This document shows, piece after piece, positions 1 through 8,166 of a DNA stretch of 64,000 nt. The stretch spans positions 1 through 64,000 of the forward strand of contig NZ_JAHKKG010000024.1 of NCBI RefSeq assembly GCF_018829635.1. The letters run 5' to 3'. Within the stretch, counting starts at the first letter, position 1; each line of letters starts with the position of its first letter. Both the position numbers and the translations under genes were made by a program. The notes beneath the pieces are model-generated. The model was not told the DNA's origin. It worked only from the letters and a program-made list of their open reading frames with translations, and did no database searches. Source of the stretch: Paractinoplanes bogorensis (GTDB taxonomy: Bacteria; Actinomycetota; Actinomycetes; Mycobacteriales; Micromonosporaceae).

Positions 1-110
1 AGAGCCACACTCCGCTATATGAGTGGGCAGCGGGGGCCTGAGTTCCCTACCGATCACCTCGACCAAGCCTGGCCGGGCCGCGGTCGTACATCAAACTCTC
101 TACAAGTAGC
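1..110. other. Left-edge stretch without a supported gene
   Basis: One plus-strand frame stays open through these bases and could be the 3' end of a gene beginning outside the window. Its translation shows no domain I recognise, and it runs into the repeat copy at 111. I make no coding call here. The stretch from 197 to 327, between the repeat and the SMI1/KNR4 remnant, is likewise open in one frame but unrecognised. Confidence 0.3.
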
Positions 111-196
111 GGGGACCGCGCCGTGCCTCGCTGGGCGCTGGCGCGTCCAGAACGCGAGGCGCGTCACGGCGACCTGAGTGAGTGGTTGCGCCCAAC
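111..196 (-). repeat. Dispersed structured repeat, copy 1 (truncated)
   Basis: This is the first 86 bases of a 149-base repeat also found at 719-867 and 20322-20470. The three copies align over these 86 positions without a gap. A small 5' hairpin (GGTTG...CAACC) is followed by a 17-bp stem (115-170 here) around a nearly invariant 22-base loop containing GTTCTGGACGCGCCAG. Fifteen of the 17 stem positions pair in this copy. The conserved 63-base 3' part is missing. Orientation is opposite to copies 2 and 3. Confidence 0.8.
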
Positions 197-327
197 CCAA
201 CGTGCCGGTCATTCGTCTCAGCTTCCGGATCGACTCCGTCGAGCCCGCCGACCGTGGCCGGCGTCTCGAGGGCAAGCCGGACTTTCACGTGCGGCACTGG
301 GCACGACCAGGAGAACGGTTCGACGTC

Positions 328-697
328 ATGACGCGTGAGCACGGACGTCACGAACGAGAGGTCGACCAGCCCTCGGCGTCACTCTGCCGCGCGACTACAA
401 ACAGTTCGTCGGCGCCCACGGGAACGGCGTCATCGACGACTGCGTGATCATGCACGGTCCGGGCGGGCGGAACGACCTCGTCGAGGAGAACCGGTTCGCG
501 CGGGCGCTGGTGCGGATGGATTTCGGCGACCCGGACGCGTGGTCGGAGGAAGCGGATTGGCCGCTCGGCGATACCGCTCATTGGACATCTGACCGGGCGG
601 GTTCGCCGCCACTCTGGCCGCCCTGCTCGCCGGCGACCTGCAGAGCAGATACCTCAGTCGGCGGCTCAGCGGACCGCACACCTACCGCCGGCGTTGA
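328..697 (+). pseudogene. Decayed SMI1/KNR4 (SUKH-type) gene remnant
   Basis: The plus-strand frame containing 372-590 encodes a segment with LPRDYKQFVGAHGNG, which matches the conserved SMI1/KNR4 core, followed by an acidic stretch ending near WPLGDTAHW. No start codon is available in this frame because a TGA sits at 336-338. A plausible N-terminus begins at the ATG at 328 in another frame. A typical C-terminal helix (GFAATLAALLAGDL) lies at 599-697 in the third frame. At least two frame breaks (near 372 and 590), and probably an internal deletion, separate the parts. SUKH proteins are often immunity proteins of polymorphic toxin systems; no toxin is visible nearby, so that role is only inferred. 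Confidence 0.6.
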
Positions 698-718
698 AGT
701 AGACGAGGGCCGGCTGGG

Positions 719-867
719 GTTGGGCGCAACCACTTACGCAGGCCGCCCGGGTGGGGTGAGCGTTCTGGGCGCGCCAGCGCCCTGCTCACCCCGCCCGGGT
801 CCCCGCGGGAGCGACGGTCTGCAACCCACCACCCCGCCGGGACATCCAGATCTTGACCTTGACCTTT
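719..867 (+). repeat. Dispersed structured repeat, copy 2 (full length)
   Basis: This full-length 149-base copy aligns with copy 3 without gaps. Its main stem at 745-800 pairs at all 17 positions (two are G-U), using different bases from copies 1 and 3 in the same register. After the stem come the conserved block GGGAGCGACGGTC, a C-rich block containing ACCCACCACCC, and a tail of repeated CTTGAC/CTTGAT hexamers. The tail overlaps the stop codon of the converging chitinase gene. Confidence 0.85.
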
Positions 868-2260
868 AGCCAATCCCCTTCAGATACGCGCCGTTCTGGT
901 TCTGGAACTCGTAGCCGTAGAACTTGTCCCAGTTGATCGACCAGGTCATCAGGCCCCGGAAGTTCGGGTTGGTGCCGCTGCGCAGGGTGTACGAACCGCA
1001 GCCGGTGTTGCGGATCAGGCAGTTGACCGCCGACTGGATCGCCGAAGGGGCGACGTAGCCGTTGCCGGCGCTGACCGAGGACGGGGCACCGAACGCGATC
1101 TGGTCCTCGCGCAGGGCCGGGAACATGTTGGCGGTGTTGCCGGCGACCGGGAAGCCGGCCAGCAGCATGTCGGTCATGGCGATGTGGAAGTCGGCGCCGC
1201 CCATCGAGTGGTACTGGTTGTCCAGGCCCATGATCGAGCCCGAGTTGTAGTCCTGGACGTGCAGGACGGTCAGGTCGTTGCGCATCGCGTAGATGACCGG
1301 CAGGTAGGAGCCGGCGCGCGGGTCCTGGCCGCCCCACGGGCCCGAGCCGTAGTACTGGTAGCCGAGCTGCACGAAAAACGTCTCGGGGGCCATGGTCAGC
1401 ACGAAGCCGGCGCCGTAGCGGGCCTTGAGCGACTTGAGGGCCGAGATCAGATTGACGATGACCGGGGTGGTCGGGTTCTTGAAGTCGGTGTCGCCGGTGT
1501 TCAGCGACAGCGAGTGGCCTTCGAAGTCGACGTCGACGCCGTTCAGGCCGTATTTGTCGATGATGGCGCTGACCGAGCTGACGAACTTGTCCCGGGCGGC
1601 GGTGGTGGTGAGCTGCACCTGGCCGTTCTGGCCGCCGATGCTGAGCAGCACCTTCTTGCCGGCGTCGCGCTTGGCCTTGATGGCGGCGATGAAGGCGGCC
1701 TCACTCTCGACGCCGGGGCACTCGGTGGCCGGGCAGAGCGTGAACCGGATGTCGCCCGAGGTGGCCGACGTGGGCTCGCCGAAGGCCAGGTTGATGATGT
1801 CCCAGTTGGCGGGTACGTCGGACATCTTCACGTAACCGGAGCCGTTGGCGAAGCTGGAGTGCAGGTAGCCGATGAGCGCACGCTTGGGGAGTCCCGTGTT
1901 GGGCGGCGTCGTGGGTGGGGTGGTCGGCGGCGTCGTGGGAGGCGTCGTCGGCGGAGTCGTGGGTGGCGTGGTGGGGGGAGTCGTCGGCGGCGTGGTCGGG
2001 GGTGTGGTGCCGCCGCAGACCCCGTTGTCGATCCAGACGTCCCACTGTCCGCTGTGGGTGGACGGCTGCTCGTTCTGGGTCCACCACTTGGCGGTGTAGT
2101 TGTGGCCGCTCTGCGAGGCCACGTTGTCTTTCACATAGACGGCGGAGGCACTCCACGCCGGTGCGCACGCGGCGGCGGCGCTGGCGGTGGAAGCGAGGTA
2201 GACGGTGCCACCGCCGGCCGCGAGAACCGCGGTCATGGCGAAGATCATCGATCGGCGCAT
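866..2260 (-). CDS. Secreted GH18 chitinase with CBM5/12 module
   Basis: This 464-residue secreted enzyme should hydrolyse beta-1,4 linkages in chitin. A signal peptide occupies about residues 1-29. A CBM5/12 chitin-binding module follows (about 31-83, with AKWWTQNEQP), then a linker of TTPP repeats (85-120), then a GH18 barrel (127-464). The SxGG motif lies near 206 and the catalytic motif NGVDVDFE at 239-246. Its first position is Asn instead of the usual Asp, but the proton-donor Glu246 and the two upstream Asp are present. The promoter side is unusually A+T-rich and no clear ribosome binding site is visible. The gene ends inside repeat copy 2. Confidence 0.93.
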   Translation of the reverse strand: MRRSMIFAMTAVLAAGGGTVYLASTASAAAACAPAWSASAVYVKDNVASQSGHNYTAKWWTQNEQPSTHSGQWDVWIDNGVCGGTTPPTTPPTTPPTTPPTTPPTTPPTTPPTTPPTTPPNTGLPKRALIGYLHSSFANGSGYVKMSDVPANWDIINLAFGEPTSATSGDIRFTLCPATECPGVESEAAFIAAIKAKRDAGKKVLLSIGGQNGQVQLTTTAARDKFVSSVSAIIDKYGLNGVDVDFEGHSLSLNTGDTDFKNPTTPVIVNLISALKSLKARYGAGFVLTMAPETFFVQLGYQYYGSGPWGGQDPRAGSYLPVIYAMRNDLTVLHVQDYNSGSIMGLDNQYHSMGGADFHIAMTDMLLAGFPVAGNTANMFPALREDQIAFGAPSSVSAGNGYVAPSAIQSAVNCLIRNTGCGSYTLRSGTNPNFRGLMTWSINWDKFYGYEFQNQNGAYLKGIG

Positions 2261-2298
2261 ACGTGATTATGAATACTGTAAAGTTTATTTGTAAATAG

Positions 2299-2790
2299 CT
2301 AGCTGCCTCCGTGCAGCCACTCCGCGCGGTCGAGGAAGCCGTCGCCGTCGTCGTCGAACATGCGCTTCTCGAAGACGCCGTCGCCGTCCTTGTCGTAGTC
2401 GGCGTAGTCGACCTTGTTGTCGAGGTCGAGGTCGGTGCCGATGAAGTCGGCGTTCCCGTCACCGTCGAGGTCGACCACGATGTCGACGCCGCCGTCGGCG
2501 CGGCCCTGATAGGTCGCCTCGTCGAGCGTGCCGTCGCCGTCGGCGTCGACCTCGTTGGCGTAGCCCTCGGGCGGGGACAGGTCGATCGCCAGCTCGTCGG
2601 CGACCTGGGCGACGCCCGCGCCGAGCGTGATGTCGGGCAGGCCGTCGAGGTCGAGGCCGCCGGAGGGCGAGCCGAAGCCGGTCTCGACCGCCTGGTCGAG
2701 CGTCTCCGACGTGTGACTGGCGACCATGCCGGACACCGAGCCGAACTCGGACCAGGCACCGAGGTCTTCGTAGCCGTCGTTTCGAGCCAT
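2299..2790 (-). CDS. Calcium-binding-loop (EF-hand/TSP3-like) acidic protein
   Basis: This 163-residue, strongly acidic protein has no signal peptide. Its second half carries several DxDxDG calcium loops: DADGDGTLDEAT, DLDGDGNADF, DKDGDGVFEK and DDDGDGFLDRAEW. These resemble EF-hand or thrombospondin type 3 loops, so calcium binding is likely; the partner is unknown. It lies 38 bases upstream of the chitinase on the same strand, which suggests but does not prove co-transcription. A TACCTT hexamer six bases before the ATG fits a leaderless promoter. Confidence 0.75.
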   Translation of the reverse strand: MARNDGYEDLGAWSEFGSVSGMVASHTSETLDQAVETGFGSPSGGLDLDGLPDITLGAGVAQVADELAIDLSPPEGYANEVDADGDGTLDEATYQGRADGGVDIVVDLDGDGNADFIGTDLDLDNKVDYADYDKDGDGVFEKRMFDDDGDGFLDRAEWLHGGS

Positions 2791-2808
2791 TCCCTGAAGG
2801 TACGGCCT

Positions 2809-3024
2809 CTAGTCCAGTTCCGGCATCGCCACCGGGTGTGGTCGTGGCCGGCAGGTGCCGCACTGCACCGCGTCGTCCACCACCAGCGACTCCGCCCGCC
2901 GCCGGGTCTCGGACCGGCTCACCTGCAACAGGTAGGGCCCGAACCGGGCGTGGTCGGCACAAACCCCTCGTCCGCAGAAGCGGCAACTAGCCCGGGCCGA
3001 CTCGGCGCAGAACCAGCAGAGCAT
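2809..3024 (-). CDS. Small four-cluster zinc-binding protein
   Basis: This 71-residue protein is rich in metal ligands: CWFC at residues 3-6, CRFC, CADH and CGTC. The spacing suggests one or two zinc sites of a treble-clef or zinc-ribbon type. The ATG follows an AGGAGG ribosome binding site at good distance, which supports translation. It lies between the M50-like membrane protein gene and the calcium-loop gene on the same strand. I do not recognise a specific family; regulation or protein binding is only a guess. Confidence 0.65.
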   Translation of the reverse strand: MLCWFCAESARASCRFCGRGVCADHARFGPYLLQVSRSETRRRAESLVVDDAVQCGTCRPRPHPVAMPELD

Positions 3025-3063
3025 CGAACCTCCTGACGTGGCGGGCGTCCGGCGCCCGACACG

Positions 3064-6000
3064 TCAGTCGGACGGCGCGGGGGTGTTCTCGGGAGCCTGC
3101 GTCTCTGGTGGGGTCGTCTCCGGCGGGGGCGTGTTGGCCGGCGGCGTGGTGGCGGGCGGGGTCGTGGCCGGCGGTGGCGTCGTCGGCGGCCGCGGGGACG
3201 CTGGAGCGGTGGTCGGCCGCGGGGTCGGCCTGGTCGTAGTCGGGGCAGTGGTCGGCGCCAGGGTCTCGCCGCCACCGTTGTCGTCGCCGTCACCGGGGTC
3301 GACTGTCTGTGTCGGCGTGACTACAGTATCGGTAGGTGAGGGTGTCGCGCTCGGGGCGATCGACGGATTGATCGATTCCGAATCGGACGGTAGAAGGTCG
3401 TCGCTCGGGAACGGCTCGGGGCTGCTCGACGGCGGCGCCTCGACCGGCACCCCGTCGGCGCAGGCGAGCTGGTCGCCGGTGGCCGCGGTCGTGGTTCCGC
3501 CGACCGAGACGGTGCCCTGCGAGACCACAACGGCCTCGGACTCGACCGAATACCAGGCGGCACCGGTGTTGGTGACCGTCGGCTGGTTGCGGTCGATGGT
3601 CAGGGCGAGCGGTTTGTACGCCCCGCTGGTGCTGCCCGTGCCGGCCAGGATCCGGCCCGTCTGCAACGACACGGTCGCCTTCGGACTCTGGTCACGGCCG
3701 TTGCCGGTGCTCAGATTGCCGATGCCGAGCCGGGTGTTCGCGCAGAGCAGGGTGGTCGCCCCGCCCGCGAAGGTGAGCTTGGCCGAGGCCCGCGCCGGCA
3801 CCTCGATCACTTCACCCTGGTCGAGATACCGCTCCGCACCGGCATCGAGATTTTTCGGTACGCCGTTCATCGTCGCCGTCACCAGGCCCTGCTCGATGGA
3901 GAGCAACACCCGGTCGGCCGGCATCTCGGCCCACGCCGGGCCGGGCCGGAACGACATGCCGGTGAGGAAGAGCGCGACCGTCAGCAGCACCACGACCAGC
4001 CAGGTCAGCCCGCGCTCGAACCGCCGGTCGGCCGTCTGATCGCCGGGGCCGTCGGGCGGGCCGGGCGGCATGGTCAGCGGCGGGTAGGCCGCGCCACCGC
4101 CGGGGACGCCCGGACGCAGCGAGCCCTTCACGGTGACGACCGGCATCGGCGAGCCGGGCCGGTGGGTGGCCCCGACCAGCGGGGGCAGATCAGAGGCGTC
4201 GGGCAGGACCCACAGCCGTACGGGGGTGATGGTCTGCGCGACCATGCCGGGGCTGCCGTCGCCGACCGGGCCGACCAGCGTGCCCCGCCGCAGCTCGACA
4301 CCGTCGGGCAGCGCGATCACGCCGGACTCGACGACGACGGCGTGGGTCGGGCCGGGCAGGATCACCGGCGCACCCGGATCGAGGTCGACCGGGTGGGCCG
4401 AGGCGATCAGGGCGAGCCGCTGATCGGTGGCCAGGCCGGCCAGGGCCGGGGTGTCGGCGAACAGCGACTCGGCCTCGGTCCGGTCGTGCGGCGGCGGACC
4501 GGGCAGCGGGCCGACCACGGTGGCCACGGTGGCGGTCGGGATCGACAGCAGCGTGGTGCCCGCGGTGTGCCAGTCGAGCTCGGTCGACCGGCCGGTGATC
4601 GCGTTGACCAGGCCGACGACGGCGCCCGGGCCGACGTGGTGGCGGATCGTGCCGGGCGGGTCGCCGGGCCGGCGGGCCTCGAGCGCGCCCTCGACGACGA
4701 CGTAGACGGCCTGCTGGGCGCCACCGGCAGCGATGACCTGACGGCCGGTCGGCGGGTGCACCCAGCGGGCCCGGGAGGCCAGCCCCTGCAACGCCGGCTC
4801 GGGCAGCCCACCCAGGTCGGAGGCCCGCAGCGCGGCCAGCCGTCGGGGACTGTCGGCCTCGCGGTCGTTCTCGGCGCGGCGCAGCCGGGAGAGGCCCCAC
4901 CAGCGGGTCAGCCGGCTCAGGAGGAAGTAGACGATCGGGGCGGCCAGGCCGAGCGCGACGGCGATCAGCAGCAACGCCCCGGCCGCGCCCTCGTGCCACA
5001 GGCCGGTGGCGACCCCGGCCAGCCGGTCCTCCCAGATGCGGACGGCCACGTTGGCGGCCAGGGCCACCCAGCAGACGGCCAGGAAGCCGTACAGGGCGAT
5101 CAGCCGGCCCTCACGGTCGAGCGAGCCCCAGGCCGGCGGACGACCGCGCAGGCGGCCGCTGACCCAGGCCAGCGCCCGGTTGCGCAGTTGCGGCACCTCG
5201 AGCCAGTTCATCAGCAGGAGCTGACCGTCGAGCGGGAGCAGCGGGCTCAGGTGCACGAACGCGCTCAGATAGCTCAGGAAGGCCAGCTTGAAGGCGACGT
5301 CGGCGACCGGCGGCAGGGCCAGCCCGACCAGTTGGGCCAGACCGCCCAGCAGCAGCGCGCTCATCGGACCGGCGGCCGAGACCAGCAGCCGGGCCCGGCG
5401 CCCGGCCATCCAGACGTCGCTGGTGTCGACGAACAGCGACGGCAGTCCGAACCAGACCAGGAACCCGGCGGCCGGCACCTCGCGGCCGGTGTGTTTGGCC
5501 GCCATCGCCCGCGCGTATTCGCGGACACCGACCACGACCAGGTTGAGCAGCAGCAGGGTGATCGCGCCGAACAGGTAGGAGTCGCCGGTGAGGAAGAGCG
5601 AGCGGCTGCCGCGGGTCCAGGTGGCCACGAACAGGCCCAGGCCCAGCACGGAGAGCACGGCGGTCACGATGCCGACGGCCTTGTTGAAGAAAAGCTTGCC
5701 GCCGGCCCGGTAGAGCGCAGTGACCAGACCGTCGACGTTGACCAGCAGCATGCGGCGGCCACGGGCGGCGGCGAGCAGCGAGTTGCCGACCCGCTCCCCC
5801 ACCGGGCGGCGCCGCAGCTCCTGCAGCGGGCGGAAGGCGTCCATCGGCAACTCGTCGAGCATCCGGTTGCCGGCCAGGTCGGCCACGACGCGGCGCACCT
5901 GGTCGGGGGCGAGCCGGCCGGCGATGCGGGCGAACTCGGCGACCAGCCGGGCCACCGTGTGCTCGCCGTCCATCAGCAGCGCGAGCTCCCACTCCTCGGG

Positions 6001-6261
6001 GGTCAGCCGCAGGTAGCTGGCGCGCTCGCCGTCATCGGGCGACCGCAGCATGATGTAGTCGCCGCCGCGGACCGCGGTGAGCTGGACATACTCGACTCCG
6101 GCGCGGAGCACGGGACGGGCGCTGGTCGGATTGAGCCGATCGACGACCGCGCCCCACAGCCCAGGATCGGCCGGGCCGGACGGCTCACCCGGAGCTCGAC
6201 CTGCCAGCGCCTCCCAGACGTTCATCCGGGTCTCGACGTAGGTCAACCTGGTGCCTCTCAC
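3064..6261 (-). CDS. Membrane protein: PqqD-like, degenerate M50, cyclic-nucleotide-binding-like and FecR-like domains
   Basis: This protein is about 1065 residues long. Residues 55-140 look like a PqqD winged-helix domain. Residues about 180-450 form a multi-pass M50 (site-2-protease-like) core, but the zinc motif HExxH is replaced by REYAR (247-251); the second motif keeps Asp-Gly in PLLPLDG (about 340-346). Proteolysis is therefore unlikely. A cyclic-nucleotide-binding-like fold follows (about 480-585), with a weaker second copy to about 690. After a transmembrane helix (753-770) comes a FecR-like domain (779-935) and a Pro/Thr/Ser-rich tail. The start is uncertain: GTG at 6261 has no ribosome binding site, and the ATG 36 bases downstream is an alternative. 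Confidence 0.8.
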   Translation of the reverse strand: MRGTRLTYVETRMNVWEALAGRAPGEPSGPADPGLWGAVVDRLNPTSARPVLRAGVEYVQLTAVRGGDYIMLRSPDDGERASYLRLTPEEWELALLMDGEHTVARLVAEFARIAGRLAPDQVRRVVADLAGNRMLDELPMDAFRPLQELRRRPVGERVGNSLLAAARGRRMLLVNVDGLVTALYRAGGKLFFNKAVGIVTAVLSVLGLGLFVATWTRGSRSLFLTGDSYLFGAITLLLLNLVVVGVREYARAMAAKHTGREVPAAGFLVWFGLPSLFVDTSDVWMAGRRARLLVSAAGPMSALLLGGLAQLVGLALPPVADVAFKLAFLSYLSAFVHLSPLLPLDGQLLLMNWLEVPQLRNRALAWVSGRLRGRPPAWGSLDREGRLIALYGFLAVCWVALAANVAVRIWEDRLAGVATGLWHEGAAGALLLIAVALGLAAPIVYFLLSRLTRWWGLSRLRRAENDREADSPRRLAALRASDLGGLPEPALQGLASRARWVHPPTGRQVIAAGGAQQAVYVVVEGALEARRPGDPPGTIRHHVGPGAVVGLVNAITGRSTELDWHTAGTTLLSIPTATVATVVGPLPGPPPHDRTEAESLFADTPALAGLATDQRLALIASAHPVDLDPGAPVILPGPTHAVVVESGVIALPDGVELRRGTLVGPVGDGSPGMVAQTITPVRLWVLPDASDLPPLVGATHRPGSPMPVVTVKGSLRPGVPGGGAAYPPLTMPPGPPDGPGDQTADRRFERGLTWLVVVLLTVALFLTGMSFRPGPAWAEMPADRVLLSIEQGLVTATMNGVPKNLDAGAERYLDQGEVIEVPARASAKLTFAGGATTLLCANTRLGIGNLSTGNGRDQSPKATVSLQTGRILAGTGSTSGAYKPLALTIDRNQPTVTNTGAAWYSVESEAVVVSQGTVSVGGTTTAATGDQLACADGVPVEAPPSSSPEPFPSDDLLPSDSESINPSIAPSATPSPTDTVVTPTQTVDPGDGDDNGGGETLAPTTAPTTTRPTPRPTTAPASPRPPTTPPPATTPPATTPPANTPPPETTPPETQAPENTPAPSD

Positions 6262-6378
6262 TGCCGGGATACCGCCGATGACGAAGGGAGATTAGGCGGT
6301 CAGCCAGCACCATGGCGAGTCCCCCGTGCCATTTTCGGCCGTTTCCTCCGGAAGTCGGAGAATCACTCCGTACAAACG

Positions 6379-6424
6379 TACGGCGGGCGGTGTGACAACC
6401 CCCCTTGTCACACCACCCGCCGTA
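6379..6424. terminator. Strong hairpin terminator downstream of htrA
   Basis: Two 20-base arms (6379-6398 and 6405-6424) pair with a single mismatch around a six-C loop. The hairpin lies 20 bases past the htrA stop and before the M50-like gene. No long U tract follows, as is common in high-GC actinobacteria. Confidence 0.8.
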
Positions 6425-6444
6425 GCGAGAGGGGTAAAGCCTGT

Positions 6445-8127
6445 TTACTGCGCCTCGGTCAGCGTCACCGTGACCGACTTCTTGGCCCCGCTGCGGGTGA
6501 ACTCGATGACCATCTGCTGGCCGACCGTGCCCGCCTGGACGGCGGCGATCAGGTCTTCCGAGTCGCCGACGGCCTTGCCACCGGCCGAGGTGATCACGTC
6601 GCCCTGCTGGAGGCCGGCCTTGGCCGCGGCGCTGTTCGCGGTGACCTGGCTGACCAGGGCGCCGCCGTTCTCCGCCTCGGTCACGCTGACGCCGAGCGCG
6701 GGGTGGCTGACCTTCTTGCCGGCCATCAGGTCGTTGACCACCTGCTTGGCCTTGTCACTGGGGATCGCGAAGCCCAGGCCGATGTTGCCCGAGCTGCTGC
6801 CCTGGGTGGCGATGGCCGAGTTGATGCCGATGATCTCGCCGTTGGTGTTGACCAGGGCGCCGCCCGAGTTGCCGGGGTTGATCGGCGCGTCGGTCTGCAA
6901 CAGGCCGGACATCGTGGTGGACGAGCCCTGCTGCTGTTGCTGCTGGCCGAACGGGCTCTCCTGCTGGCCGCCGCCCTCGCTGCTGGACGTGATGGTGCGG
7001 TCTTTGGCGCTGATGATGCCGGCGGTGACCGAGCCCTCGAGGCCGAGCGGGCTGCCGATCGCGAGCACCGTGTCGCCCACCTGCATCTTGGCGCTGCTGC
7101 CGAAGGTGGCGGGCTTGAGGTCGGAGACGCCGGAGACCTTGACCACAGCCAGGTCGGTCCGCTCGTCGGTGCCGACGATGGTGGCGCTGGCCTTCTTGCC
7201 GTCGGCGAAGATGACCGTGACCGTGTTGCCCGAGGCGCTGGCCACCACGTGGTTGTTGGTGACGATGTAGCCGTCGGCCGAGATCACGACGCCCGAGCCC
7301 TCGCCGCTGCCGGTGGTGATCGAGACGACGCTGTCCTGCACCGCGGCGGCGATCTGGGCCAGCGACGAGCGGTCGACCACCCGGGTGACCGACGAGTTGC
7401 CGGTCTGCACCGACGGGGACGAGCCGTTGTCGCCGAAGGCGAGCGCGGTCGCCGCGCCCACCCCGCCCGCGGCCAGCGCGATCACGACCGCGGCGGCGCC
7501 GGCGACGAAGATCTTGCGACCCCGGCCCGGGTTGCGCGGTGGCTGGTCGACCGGCTGGGCCCACGCGGGCTGGCCCTCGGTGCCGGGCGTCCAGGCCTGG
7601 CCCTCGCCCCAGGCCTGGCCGCCCTCGGTGATGCCGAGCGGCTGCGTCGTGTGCTGCTGGGTGTGCCCGGCGGCCCAGCCGCCGGCCGCGGCGCCCGCTC
7701 CGGCGTAGGCCGACTGGTGGCCATGACCGCCGTAGGGCTGCTGCTGCTGCGGATAGCCCGACTGCTGCCCGTAGCCCGGGTGGGGCTGCTGGCCCGGGTG
7801 GGGCTGCTGGCCGGGGTGCTGCGGCTGCTGATAGCCCGCCTGCTGCCACGGAGACTGCGGCGCGGCGGGCGGCGGGTTGTGCGGCCACTGCGGCGCGCCG
7901 GACTGGGGAGCACCTGACTGGGGGATGCCGGACTGCGGGGCAGCTGCCTGGGGAGCGCCCGGGTGGGGAGCGCTCGACACCGGCCGGGCCCACTGGGGGG
8001 CCTGCGGGGCCGCCGGCTGGGGAGCGGCGGGCTGCGCGGCGGTCGGCTGCTCAGACTGTCCCCGCTCCGGGCTGCTGCTCTCAGAGGAGGCGTCCGCGGG
8101 TCGCGGGTCGGTCTCGTTCTCGTTCAT
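6445..8127 (-). CDS. htrA: HtrA/PepD-like membrane-anchored serine protease with PDZ domain
   Basis: This 560-residue protease is predicted to act on misfolded proteins outside the membrane. Residues 1-200 are a cytoplasmic Pro/Gln/Ala-rich tail with short tandem repeats. One transmembrane helix spans about 205-231. The trypsin-like S1C domain carries the triad His293 (TNNHVV), Asp325 (RTDLAVVK) and Ser421 (NPGNSGGAL). A PDZ domain fills about 470-560 (GVSVTEAENGGALV). A Gln-rich insertion lies near 390-400. The gene ends the response regulator-kinase-protease operon, 38 bases after the kinase. That arrangement matches mprA-mprB-pepD of Mycobacterium, which suggests envelope-stress control. 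Confidence 0.93.
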   Translation of the reverse strand: MNENETDPRPADASSESSSPERGQSEQPTAAQPAAPQPAAPQAPQWARPVSSAPHPGAPQAAAPQSGIPQSGAPQSGAPQWPHNPPPAAPQSPWQQAGYQQPQHPGQQPHPGQQPHPGYGQQSGYPQQQQPYGGHGHQSAYAGAGAAAGGWAAGHTQQHTTQPLGITEGGQAWGEGQAWTPGTEGQPAWAQPVDQPPRNPGRGRKIFVAGAAAVVIALAAGGVGAATALAFGDNGSSPSVQTGNSSVTRVVDRSSLAQIAAAVQDSVVSITTGSGEGSGVVISADGYIVTNNHVVASASGNTVTVIFADGKKASATIVGTDERTDLAVVKVSGVSDLKPATFGSSAKMQVGDTVLAIGSPLGLEGSVTAGIISAKDRTITSSSEGGGQQESPFGQQQQQQGSSTTMSGLLQTDAPINPGNSGGALVNTNGEIIGINSAIATQGSSSGNIGLGFAIPSDKAKQVVNDLMAGKKVSHPALGVSVTEAENGGALVSQVTANSAAAKAGLQQGDVITSAGGKAVGDSEDLIAAVQAGTVGQQMVIEFTRSGAKKSVTVTLTEAQ

Positions 8128-8166
8128 GCCACCAACCTTGCCCCGTCGCTCTCGGATCGACCTGTG

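Noticed and set aside
178..447. Open frame running from the repeat into the SUKH remnant
   Set aside because: It starts inside repeat copy 1, its N-terminal part matches nothing I know, and it leaves the SUKH frame near 372. I treat the region as pseudogene plus unassigned sequence.
1890..2015. Short direct repeats that look array-like
   Set aside because: They encode the TTPP linker of the chitinase in frame. There are no spacers, so this is not a CRISPR array.
4162..7917. A 1251-codon open frame on the plus strand opposite the M50-like and htrA genes
   Set aside because: It is the antisense shadow of two well-supported genes. Its translation is a low-complexity Arg/Gly/Gln/Asp mixture typical of reversed high-GC codons, and it crosses a terminator.
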